Positions 1-6,254 of a stretch of 6,333 nucleotides of DNA are shown in pieces. The notes beneath the pieces are model-generated. The model searched no databases. It worked only from the letters and a program-made list of their open reading frames with translations, and was not told the DNA's origin. A program made the translations under genes and the position numbers. This DNA is from Flavobacteriales bacterium UBA2040 (lineage in GTDB: Bacteria > Bacteroidota > Bacteroidia > Flavobacteriales_D > Crocinitomicaceae), in contig DDBE01000076.1 of assembly GCA_002332715.1 (NCBI GenBank), positions 6,073-12,405 on the forward strand, in the 5' to 3' direction. Each line of letters opens with the position of its first letter. Positions within the stretch are counted from its first letter, which is position 1.

Positions 1-2039
1 GTTGCGGAATCAATCCAGCCTATTTCACCAATCTTTTGTTTCAAGATAAAGACCTGAAGCCCATCCGATAAGATGCTGTTTTTTAAAGGTTTGTATTGCA
101 AATGTGAATCGACACCCATTCGTTGTACAATTCCTTCAACTATTCCTTTTACACCGTAGAAAGATTGTTTGTCTTTAGATGAATTCCATGAATCAAGCGA
201 TTTTTTTCCTGTCATCAAAATGAACATTCTGCGATTTTCAGAATAGTAGTCGTATTTATGATACGTTTTTCCAAATTCGTATAATTTCAAATCTGGCGAC
301 TGACGATTTTGATTGTAGGCTACAACCTCCAATCCTGAAAAAAGCATGCTCTGTCGCATAACAGCCAATTCCTGACTCAATGGATTGAGCATTTCAACGT
401 TTCGTTCTGATTTTAAAACCTCTTTGCCATGCTTTTCAACATAATTGGCATTCGTTAAACTATTGTTCAACATTTCAGAAAACCCTTGTCCCAAAAGCAT
501 TTCACTTAAGGTGTTTTGCCACTGGTCCATGTTCGGTTTTTTCAACAAGGGTAGGGAAGTATTTAATTTCTCTGGAGATGGAACCTTATTGAAACCATAA
601 ATACGGAGGATTTCTTCCACGACATCTGCTTCACGTGTAACATCTACTCGATAAGCCGGAACTTGTAGTGAAATTTCATCCCCATTTTTAGAAAGAATTT
701 TTATATCCAAAGCAGCAAGAATAGTATCCATTATCTCCGTTGAGATTGGTGCTCCGATCAAATCAATGCACCGTTGGTAAGAAAAAGTCAAAGGAGGATG
801 ACTAGGTAATTTTCCTTTCACATCAGCAATTTCCATGGCAATTTTACCTCCTGCGACTTCTTGAATCAAAAGTGCCGCTCTTTTCAGAGCAAATACCGTC
901 AATTCAGGATCAACACCTCTTTCAAAACGGAAACTTGCGTCTGTGTTCAAGGCATATCTTCTTGCCATTTGTCGCGTCACGACAGGTTCAAAATAAGCCG
1001 ATTCTAAAAACAAATCAGTGGTATTTTCTTTTATTCCAGAATCGATTCCACCAAAAACACCTGCCATACACAAGTGTTCTTTGCCGTTGGTGATCATGTG
1101 GTCATTTGCAGATAAAGTTCTTTCAACTTCATCAAGCGTAATAAACTTATCACCTCCGTTTGCATTTTTAACCACAATTTCTGCACCTACTTTTTGCAAA
1201 TCAAAGGCATGAAGTGGTGTCCCCAATTCCATCATTACAAAATTGGTAATGTCAACGATATTGTTGATCGGACTCATACCAATCGCTCGTAAACGGTTTT
1301 GCAACCAAGATGGAGAAGGCTGAACTTTCACTCCAGAAATAGTTGTTCCGGTATATCGCGGACAGGCTTCTGAATTTTTAACGGTAATTTTCACCTTTTT
1401 GTCGCCTGTCACTTTAAATCCATCTACCGAAGGCCAGATTATTTTGTGTTTCGTTTCGTGGGTAGTCAAATAGGCGGCTAAATCTCTGGCAACACCAATG
1501 TGTCCCATGGCATCTGCACGATTGGGCGTCAAACCAATTTCGATGGCGTAATCATCTTCTAAATCAAAATATTTTGAAGCGGGCATTCCAACTGCCGTAT
1601 TTTCAGGTAGAACGAGAATTCCATCATTCGATTTTCCTAAACCCAATTCGTCTTCCGCGCACAACATACCGAATGATTCAACTCCACGAATTTTAGCCGC
1701 TTTTATTTTGAATGGTTCCTCTGGATTCGGGTAAAGAGTACAACCAACAGTCGCCACAATCACTTTCTGCCCAGCACCCACATTTGGAGCTCCACAAACA
1801 ATCTGTAAATTTTCTCCGTTCCCAACGTTTACTGTTGTCACTTGTAATTTATCCGCATCAGGATGTTTTTCGCAAGACAAAACTTCACCAACAATTACAC
1901 CTTGAAGTCCACCTTTAACGGCCTCAATTTTTTCCAATCCTTCCACTTCAAGTCCGGTATCTGTAAGAATTTCAGACATTTTTTCGGGTGAAAGAGAAGT
2001 GCTCAAATATTGTTTGAGCCAATTGTAAGAAACAATCAT
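1..2039 (-). CDS. pheT: Phenylalanine--tRNA ligase beta subunit, 3'-truncated by window edge
   Basis: This is the noncatalytic but essential beta chain of the cytoplasmic alpha2beta2 enzyme that charges tRNA-Phe and hydrolyses mischarged Tyr-tRNA. I translated it by hand: 679 codons are open from ATG at 2039 to the window edge with no stop. Domains in order: an N-terminal segment starting MIVSYNWLKQYL; an EMAP/OB-type tRNA-binding domain (about 43-150) with HPDADKL at 59-65 and GMLCAEDELGL at 124-134; LTPNRADAMGHIGVARDLAA at 170-189; the B3/B4 editing domain with GTPLHAFD at 273-280 and GVFGG at 327-331; SFRFERGVD at 369-377; a B5 domain (about 400-480) with YRVDVTREADVVEEILRIYG at 463-482; then the synthetase-like core with NPLSQELAVMRQSM near 552-565. 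Family members are about 800 aa, so roughly 120 residues, including the FDX-ACB anticodon-binding domain, lie outside the window. An in-frame TAA two codons upstream fixes the ATG. There is no clear Shine-Dalgarno sequence. The upstream neighbour is the channel gene, 127 bp away. Confidence 0.97.
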   Translation of the reverse strand, partial: MIVSYNWLKQYLSTSLSPEKMSEILTDTGLEVEGLEKIEAVKGGLQGVIVGEVLSCEKHPDADKLQVTTVNVGNGENLQIVCGAPNVGAGQKVIVATVGCTLYPNPEEPFKIKAAKIRGVESFGMLCAEDELGLGKSNDGILVLPENTAVGMPASKYFDLEDDYAIEIGLTPNRADAMGHIGVARDLAAYLTTHETKHKIIWPSVDGFKVTGDKKVKITVKNSEACPRYTGTTISGVKVQPSPSWLQNRLRAIGMSPINNIVDITNFVMMELGTPLHAFDLQKVGAEIVVKNANGGDKFITLDEVERTLSANDHMITNGKEHLCMAGVFGGIDSGIKENTTDLFLESAYFEPVVTRQMARRYALNTDASFRFERGVDPELTVFALKRAALLIQEVAGGKIAMEIADVKGKLPSHPPLTFSYQRCIDLIGAPISTEIMDTILAALDIKILSKNGDEISLQVPAYRVDVTREADVVEEILRIYGFNKVPSPEKLNTSLPLLKKPNMDQWQNTLSEMLLGQGFSEMLNNSLTNANYVEKHGKEVLKSERNVEMLNPLSQELAVMRQSMLFSGLEVVAYNQNRQSPDLKLYEFGKTYHKYDYYSENRRMFILMTGKKSLDSWNSSKDKQSFYGVKGIVEGIVQRMGVDSHLQYKPLKNSILSDGLQVFILKQKIGEIGWIDSA

Positions 2040-2119
2040 TATTTAGGGTGTTTTTTAGAAGGCACGAAGATAAGAATATTAGTGGTAACTCTGTTTGCTA
2101 TGCGGAGATGTATTATTGA

Positions 2120-2155
2120 CTTTGTTTAAACGATATCAAAGTTTCTAGAAACAAA
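2120..2155. repeat. Cluster of nested short palindromes upstream of pheT
   Basis: The 127-bp gap between the channel stop and the pheT start holds a compact set of AT-rich inverted repeats. These are TTTGTTT (2121-2127) with AAACAAA (2149-2155), CTTTG (2120-2124) with CAAAG (2137-2141), and the perfect palindromes GTTTAAAC (2124-2131), GATATC (2132-2137) and GTTTCTAGAAAC (2141-2152). No U-run follows the hairpin in the minus-strand direction (the T-run precedes it), so it does not look like an intrinsic terminator of the channel gene. It lies 80-115 bp upstream of the pheT start, where a regulatory site would be plausible. The repeats are seen directly; a role is speculation, and AT-rich DNA yields short palindromes easily. 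Confidence 0.35.
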
Positions 2156-2166
2156 AAATTGAGCTA

Positions 2167-3015
2167 TCATGTTGAATCTTTTAAATTTTCACCACAACGC
2201 CAACAAAAAGAAGCGTTGGAACGATTTATTTCTGCCGAGCAATTCGTGCAAGAGTGGACATTTGTATCTAAAGTACTTTCATCTTTTTTGTTTGCGTTTC
2301 TGGTGTATTCCGCCGAAACGATTCCTGTTGGAACGGCGATTATACCATATCCCAAAATCATGACAAACGAGGCAATTAATTGACCGAATGGAGTTTGGGG
2401 TGCTATATCGCCAAACCCAACAGTTGTCAGGGTAACGATACACCAGTATACAGATCGAGGAATACTTGTAAATCCAGCATCTTCGCCCTCAATCATATAC
2501 ATCACTGTTCCCAAAATGATAGAAATAATCAAAACAGCGAAAAGGAAAACGGAAATTTTTGCTCGACTGGCTTTAAGCGCATTGGTAAGGTTTCGAGATT
2601 CCCCAACATAGCGTGCCAGTTTTAATATCCGAAAAACACGCAAAAGCCTCAAAGCACGCAGGGCGGTGAAAGCGTGTGTTCCCGCGAAGATGAGGGAGAT
2701 GTATTTTGGAATGGTAGACAACAAGTCAATAACACCATAAAAACTAAAAATGTATTTGAATGGTTGCTTTACCGAAATAATCCGTGCCACATACTCAAGA
2801 GTGAAAAGAATAGTGATAATCCATTCTAGAATATTGAGTGTATCATGGTATTTGGCGTCGATTGTACTCACGCTTTCCAGCATCACGATGATAATACTAG
2901 CGAGAATAACGATCAATAAGATTACATCGAAAAGTTTACCGGCTGGCGTATCGGCTCCATAAATAATTTTATGAAGGCGATTTTGCCATTTGGATAATTT
3001 ACCATTCTCTCTCAT
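2167..3015 (-). CDS. Voltage-gated-type potassium channel (ion transporter family) with C-terminal zinc ribbon
   Basis: This is a complete 282-aa six-transmembrane cation channel, expected to form an inner-membrane tetramer conducting K+. S1 is about 27-47. S2 is about 58-80, with acidic E64 and E74. S3 is about 86-107, with D97. S4 is about 118-138, with basic residues at every third position (R120, R123, R126, R129, K132, R135), the hallmark of a voltage sensor. S5 is about 153-175, the pore helix about 187-197, the filter TTVGFGD at 197-203, and S6 about 210-235 with AVPTG near 227-231. The filter is GFG, a known K+-selective variant of GYG. After a short polar linker the cytoplasmic tail has C256-x2-C259-x11-C271-x2-C274, a zinc-ribbon pattern ending in GENL. 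Similar tails are known in bacterial ion transporters, but their role is not clear to me. The ATG is preceded by AAGG and lies 44 bp after the upstream secreted-protein gene, suggesting co-transcription. There is no RCK/TrkA-N domain and no cyclic-nucleotide domain. Gating in the cell is not deducible. Confidence 0.93.
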   Translation of the reverse strand: MRENGKLSKWQNRLHKIIYGADTPAGKLFDVILLIVILASIIIVMLESVSTIDAKYHDTLNILEWIITILFTLEYVARIISVKQPFKYIFSFYGVIDLLSTIPKYISLIFAGTHAFTALRALRLLRVFRILKLARYVGESRNLTNALKASRAKISVFLFAVLIISIILGTVMYMIEGEDAGFTSIPRSVYWCIVTLTTVGFGDIAPQTPFGQLIASFVMILGYGIIAVPTGIVSAEYTRNANKKDESTLDTNVHSCTNCSAEINRSNASFCWRCGENLKDST

Positions 3016-3054
3016 GCCTTAAAGGTAAAATTTTTCGAAGTATTTAAAAGGCAT
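3014..3054 (-). repeat. Inverted repeat spanning the channel gene's translation start
   Basis: ATGCCTT at 3014-3020 is perfectly complementary to AAGGCAT at 3048-3054. After a 2-nt bulge (3046-3047) the stem can extend by TTT (3043-3045) with AAA (3021-3023), leaving a 19-nt loop. In the minus-strand mRNA the 3' arm contains the AAGG in front of the channel start plus the first two bases of its AUG. A folded stem would therefore hide the initiation site. The 5' arm contains the AUG of the mini-ORF described separately. The repeat is directly visible; a regulatory function is inference, and the predicted stem is only moderately stable. Confidence 0.4.
3019..3054 (-). CDS. Possible 11-codon mini-ORF (leader or coupling ORF) before the channel gene
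   Basis: ATG at 3054 opens an 11-residue reading frame, MPFKYFEKFYL, that ends with TAA at 3021-3019. It begins 5 nt after the TAA of the upstream secreted-protein gene and is in frame with the channel. Only one codon (GGC) separates its stop from the channel ATG. Together the three frames tile the junction almost without untranslated bases, an arrangement that would suit translational coupling or re-initiation. Five of the 11 residues are aromatic (F, Y, F, F, Y), but there is no run of a single amino acid as in classic attenuators. There is no clear Shine-Dalgarno sequence. An ORF this short can easily arise by chance, so this is a candidate only. Confidence 0.25.
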   Translation of the reverse strand: MPFKYFEKFYL

Positions 3055-3059
3055 TTGTA

Positions 3060-4034
3060 TTACAAAAACGATATTGTGGTTCGTGTGGTGGTCTTCATTC
3101 CCCTCACTTCGAAATACATATTTTTTGTGTGACTGAGCAACCAGCTCGTTTTCAATTCGAAGATGGATTGCTCGTTTTCGAAAATCATGACTTCATTTGG
3201 CGATAAATCAGCAAGGGAACCACCCATTTTCTGAAGATAATTAGCTATGAAATCTTTATCATAAATCAATTTTCTATCTAAAATTAATTTATCATTCACT
3301 TCTGTAGCATCCATTGTTAACTTCCCTGGGAATTTCGTTTCGATGTCGTTCAAGTGCATGATGTCTTTGGTAAATATTTCCTCGGAAATTGTCTTGTTCA
3401 TAATAAACCCAACTTGGTATGAAGAAAAAATTGAATTTACTTTGTTCAATAAGTTGCTCTTCCACATTTGAAAACCTTGGTTGAGCTGTTTTGAAAAATC
3501 GAGTTCAACTTTTAATCTTTCATTGGCTGGCATTTCACTTTTCGTACACCATTCCTTCAATACTTTCTTTTGATGAAACTCGGCATTTTTAAACAACTCC
3601 ATACCGTTCACCCAAATTACAAACTCACCTGAATTTGGATTCATTTGAAGTTTTAAGTCAGATGAGAGTATCTCGTATTCAGCATTGATTATGGCAGTTT
3701 GAATTGCTCTCTTTAACGGGTCGGTTGCTTTATTTTCCTTTTTAAAAATGAACATTTCCTCATCGTTTTGAGAATTCCAATTCAATATCAAGTTGGGCTT
3801 AGTTTCTATTACTTTTATATTAACTTGATATTCGGAATGTGCATCTTGAACAAGGCTATCATCGTAATCAACTTTGATGGAAAGGTCAACGTTTATAGTA
3901 CGTTGGTCTCCTAAATTCCATTTTGGAACTATTTTCACAATTTCTCCTTGGTTTTGAGCCAAAGCTATATTTGGCAGAATGTAAAGAAGAAAAAGGGCAG
4001 TGATTTTTAGGCAAATCAGCATTCGTGTAATCAT
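3060..4034 (-). CDS. Secreted protein of unknown function
   Basis: From ATG at 4034 this is about 324 aa. It starts MITRMLICLK, followed by a hydrophobic core and a signal peptidase I-type site ALA|QNQ, so it is predicted to be exported; no lipobox Cys is present, so it is probably periplasmic or outer-membrane associated. The mature part opens with GEIVKIVPKWNLGDQRT and alternates short strand-like segments with polar loops. It has one cysteine (in KEWCTKSEM, mid-protein) and no internal membrane segment. I recognise no named domain or catalytic motif. The opening IVKIVPKWNLGD resembles unnamed Bacteroidota exported proteins I recall, but I cannot verify this. The frame extends upstream to a TTG at 4058, but that codon lies inside the candidate -7 promoter element. 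ATG 4034, or ATG 4022 four codons later, is therefore preferred; both keep the signal peptide. The gene is followed after 44 bp by the channel gene, so the two are probably co-transcribed. Confidence 0.8.
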   Translation of the reverse strand: MITRMLICLKITALFLLYILPNIALAQNQGEIVKIVPKWNLGDQRTINVDLSIKVDYDDSLVQDAHSEYQVNIKVIETKPNLILNWNSQNDEEMFIFKKENKATDPLKRAIQTAIINAEYEILSSDLKLQMNPNSGEFVIWVNGMELFKNAEFHQKKVLKEWCTKSEMPANERLKVELDFSKQLNQGFQMWKSNLLNKVNSIFSSYQVGFIMNKTISEEIFTKDIMHLNDIETKFPGKLTMDATEVNDKLILDRKLIYDKDFIANYLQKMGGSLADLSPNEVMIFENEQSIFELKTSWLLSHTKNMYFEVRGMKTTTRTTISFL

Positions 4035-4055
4035 AATACGTAAAGGTATGTAGGT

Positions 4056-4087
4056 CAAGTATACAGTTTAAGAAGACTATCAGACAA
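4056..4087 (-). promoter_or_regulatory. Candidate Bacteroidota-type promoter for the secreted protein/channel pair
   Basis: On the minus strand TTG (4087-4085), a 21-nt spacer and TATACTTG (4063-4056) match the flavobacterial pattern TTG-N17-23-TAnnTTTG, with one mismatch in the -7 box. Transcription would start near 4049, giving a leader of about 15 nt to ATG 4034. A 6-bp inverted repeat, ACAATT (4084-4089) with AATTGT (4099-4104), overlaps the -33 TTG and could be an operator. This is a pattern match only. Confidence 0.45.
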
Positions 4088-4159
4088 TTTGCACACCGAA
4101 TTGTTCTTAATCCGACGTTATTTATGACGTTTAGGTGGTTTAATTTAATAGGATGGTTC

Positions 4160-4564
4160 TTAGTCGTTCTTTGAGAACAAGTTTAAAATGTCTTTCATGA
4201 TTAAATAGGACTCAATAATATAGGTGTTGTTACTTATTTCTTTCGCTTCCTCTTGGTCAATTATACCCTTCAAATCGATTGAATTAGTCATATCAGCAAT
4301 ACCATTAAAGCCCAGAGCCAGGATATTTTCTTCTTTGGCGTATTTCAATTCGGTCAATAAGTTTTGACGACTAGATTCCACCAAAAACACTCCATGGCCC
4401 TACGATACAATACTCAGACAATCCCAAGTACGAACTTTTAGTTTATTAAATGCAGGAGATAATTCATCCATATATTCAGCCGAACTAGTTACGGTTTGAG
4501 CAAATGAAATTGTTGATAATACTACAAATATCAATGTAGTTGTAAAAGATAATACGCGTTTCAT
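4160..4564 (-). pseudogene. Small secreted-protein gene interrupted by an in-frame TAG
   Basis: ATG at 4564 starts MKRVLSFTTTL, followed by a hydrophobic stretch and a cleavage site SFA|QTV, a clear signal peptide. The frame reads on through SSAEYMDELSPAFNKLK and RTWDCLSIVS to a TAG at 4402-4400 (codon 55). With no shift of frame it then continues for 79 sense codons (GHGVFLVESSRQNLL near the start, LNLFSKND at the end) to TAA at 4162-4160. The two halves read as one protein: the second half has no signal peptide or good start (only GTG at 4390) and is acidic and helical in composition. The pattern TWD...VS-x-G-G...VE..RQNLL, and later EEAKEISNNTYIIESYL, reminds me of a Bacteroidota exported family about 200 aa long. 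If so, this copy also lacks an internal segment and a C-terminal part; that rests on memory and is unverified. The start shares the 8-mer AAGGCATG with the channel gene. Alternatives are a sequencing error, a 54-aa product, or stop readthrough. Confidence 0.6.
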
Positions 4565-4706
4565 GCCTTTCAATTTCTTGAGAACAGTTGTTTCAGTTCA
4601 AAAACAGTACCAAAACCTGACAAATCATCGTTTAGGACTTTTTATGACTGTTCATTAGTAAGTTATACGTGAAAAATAGAATAAAAATTTTGGTATTTAT
4701 GAGAAT

Positions 4707-6137
4707 CTAAGGTTTTTTCTGCTCTATGCAGAGTTTGTGGAGCATTCCTTTGAATATAAATCCATGAAACGGAAGAACTAGATACCAGTATAGACGACCG
4801 ATAAGTCCTCGAGGCCTAAAAGTGGCGGTTTGAACCAAATATCCTTTATCAATTCTAAATTCAAGCCATGCTTCACCGGGTAATTTCATTTCTGCGAAAA
4901 GAAGTAATCGACCCTCCTCCACATTCGCATATAGCACACGCCAAAAATCTACGGCATCACCTACATGCAAAGAATCGTCGTTAGTTCTTCCTCTTCGTAA
5001 CCCAACACCACCAAAAAGCTTATCAATGAATCCTCTTAATTTCCATAACCAATTGCCATAGTACCAGCCGGATTTTCCACCGATTTTCCAAATTTTATTT
5101 ACTGTGGCTGCTCGGTTGTTGAATGGTCTTTTTCGACGATCTTTAAAGCATCCAAAAGCTGGTACATTTATGAATTCACTTAAGTTTTTATCAAATGTGC
5201 CACTGATGAGTGAATCTTTCCAAGAAGATATTATTGCAGGACTCTCCAGGCGAACTAGGGTTCTCTTTAAAGATTCTTCATATGAAATTGGCTGTAAATC
5301 AATAATTCGAAGGATATCATTGTTTCTGCAAACCACTTCTACTTTCATACTCTCTACAAGTGCACTCGCCAATTTGAAAGAGGTGGAAGTAACAAAATAA
5401 AGCCAATAAGAAGAAAGTCTCGGTGTCATAATAGGTACCGTAATTATTCTTCGCTTTAGACCTCTAGCTTTTGCAAAATAGAGTAACATTTGCTTATAAG
5501 TTAGAATGTCTGGACCCCCTAGGTCAAAATTTTGATCATACGTTTCCTTGTTGAAAAGAGTGCGGTGCAAAGCAGTAATTACATCTGTAATTCCAATTGG
5601 TTGACACCTGGTTTGCAGCCATTTTGGTGTAATCATTATGCCCAGTTTTTCCACCAAGTCTCGAATTATTTCGAAAGAGGCACTCCCTGAACCGATTATA
5701 ATACCAGCTCTAAGTGTCGTTAAATGATATTTTCCTTCACCTAAGACTTCTTCCACCATTTTTCTAGAGGAAAGGTGTTTTGACAACGATTCTTCATTGA
5801 TAATTCCACTTAGGTAGACAACGTGCTCACACAAGGTTTTGCTAATGGATTTTTGAAAGTTAAGAGCTGTAATTTTTTCCTTTTCCGTGTAATCTGTTTC
5901 GGTTGACATGGAATGCATTAGATAATATGTGCCTTTTATGTCATTGGGAATGTTCTTTAGAGTTTCAACTTTAAGAAAGTCAACTTCTATTACAGAAATA
6001 TTCTCTTCGAAAGAGGAAGGTATAGTAAATCTATTTTTATCACGGACGCAGCAAACGACATGGTATCCGGAGGAAAGTAAATCCAATAAGATTCTTTTGC
6101 CGATATAACCATTTGCACCAGTTAACAATATTTTCAT
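4707..6137 (-). CDS. YbjT-like atypical SDR (NAD(P)-binding) fused to a DUF2867-type domain
   Basis: This complete 476-aa protein has the same length I recall for E. coli YbjT. The N-terminal Rossmann fold carries TGANGYIG at 6-13 (GxxGxxG dinucleotide motif) and VRDKNRF at 31-37, where R32 could favour NADP. Family-like segments follow: YYLMHSM (71-77), VVYLSG (106-111), HLSSR (121-125), LRAGIIIGSGSASFEIIRDL (142-161), QPIGITDV (179-186), FDLGGPDILTYKQML (204-218) and VPIMTPRLSSYWL (234-246). The usual SDR catalytic YxxxK is not seen after the YLSG strand, so it is an atypical SDR that may bind cofactor without classical dehydrogenase chemistry. From about 345 a second domain has GWYYGNWLWKLRGFIDKL (357-374), GGVGLRRGR (376-384), VGDAVDFWRV (392-401), EMKLPGEAWLEF (416-427) and FRPRGLIGRLYWY (440-452), matching the DUF2867 tail of this family. 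No enzymatic substrate is known to me. The 5' ATG is the only plausible start; an in-frame TAA lies seven codons upstream and no Shine-Dalgarno sequence is evident. Confidence 0.92.
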   Translation of the reverse strand: MKILLTGANGYIGKRILLDLLSSGYHVVCCVRDKNRFTIPSSFEENISVIEVDFLKVETLKNIPNDIKGTYYLMHSMSTETDYTEKEKITALNFQKSISKTLCEHVVYLSGIINEESLSKHLSSRKMVEEVLGEGKYHLTTLRAGIIIGSGSASFEIIRDLVEKLGIMITPKWLQTRCQPIGITDVITALHRTLFNKETYDQNFDLGGPDILTYKQMLLYFAKARGLKRRIITVPIMTPRLSSYWLYFVTSTSFKLASALVESMKVEVVCRNNDILRIIDLQPISYEESLKRTLVRLESPAIISSWKDSLISGTFDKNLSEFINVPAFGCFKDRRKRPFNNRAATVNKIWKIGGKSGWYYGNWLWKLRGFIDKLFGGVGLRRGRTNDDSLHVGDAVDFWRVLYANVEEGRLLLFAEMKLPGEAWLEFRIDKGYLVQTATFRPRGLIGRLYWYLVLPFHGFIFKGMLHKLCIEQKKP

Positions 6138-6197
6138 ACGGTCATTATTATCGATTTAAACAATCTGAAGTGACATTAGTTTAATAAAGAACAAAAG

Positions 6198-6228
6198 TTT
6201 TATCCTAAGAGGTGGATTGTTAACTTTG
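6198..6228 (+). promoter_or_regulatory. Candidate Bacteroidota-type promoter for the exported protein starting at 6255
   Basis: TAACTTTG at 6221-6228 is an exact match to the Bacteroidota -7 pattern TAnnTTTG. At the expected -33 position there is TTT (6198-6200, spacer 20) rather than the ideal TTG. A start near 6235 would leave about a 20-nt A-rich leader before ATG 6255. On the other strand a weaker box, AACTTTTG (6199-6192), points toward the SDR gene and overlaps this -33 region, so the two divergent genes may share control DNA. Confidence 0.45.
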
Positions 6229-6229
6229 A

Positions 6230-6247
6230 AAAAAATACAAAAAATAC
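6230..6247 (+). repeat. Tandem 9-bp repeat in the leader of the exported-protein gene
   Basis: AAAAAATAC occurs twice head to tail (6230-6238 and 6239-6247), ending 7 nt before the ATG at 6255. It occupies the place where a ribosome binding site would be. A-rich leaders are common in Bacteroidota, which rely little on Shine-Dalgarno pairing, so the repeat could simply be part of that. Copy-number slippage at this site could alter leader length. Confidence 0.4.
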
Positions 6248-6254
6248 GCAACGA

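Noticed and set aside
872..1918. Plus-strand open frames at 872-1093, 1018-1212 and 1712-1918
   Set aside because: They lie antisense within pheT, which is a continuous and highly conserved coding frame. Their translations look random and have no supported start signals.
2087..2140. Sigma70-like TTGATA-N18-TAATAC on the minus strand upstream of pheT
   Set aside because: It resembles the E. coli consensus, but the other starts here suggest the Bacteroidota pattern, and it lacks TAnnTTTG. It is too weak to list as a promoter.
2159..2962. Plus-strand open frames at 2159-2383, 2169-2363, 2380-2625 and 2750-2962
   Set aside because: All lie opposite the potassium channel gene, whose transmembrane pattern, S4 and filter are unmistakable. 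They are frame shadows.
4035..4058. TTG start at 4058 for the secreted protein
   Set aside because: The TTG lies within the candidate -7 promoter element TATACTTG, so it would be untranscribed, and it lengthens the region before the signal peptide. ATG 4034 or 4022 fits better.
4166..4178. GTTCT-TTG-AGAAC hairpin near the end of the interrupted gene as a terminator
   Set aside because: It is a 5-bp stem inside the reading frame with no following U-run on the minus strand.
4160..4390. Separate 76-aa gene starting at GTG 4390
   Set aside because: The frame is continuous with the signal-peptide-bearing frame upstream except for one TAG. On its own it lacks a signal peptide and a credible start, so it is treated as the 3' part of an interrupted gene.
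4400..4402. TAG as a recoded (pyrrolysine-type) or read-through codon
   Set aside because: Nothing in the window supports recoding machinery, and Bacteroidota do not normally use it. Decay or sequence error is simpler.
5104..5400. Plus-strand 98-aa open frame
   Set aside because: It is antisense to the SDR gene in a region where the minus-strand protein matches its family. It has no promoter or domain signal.
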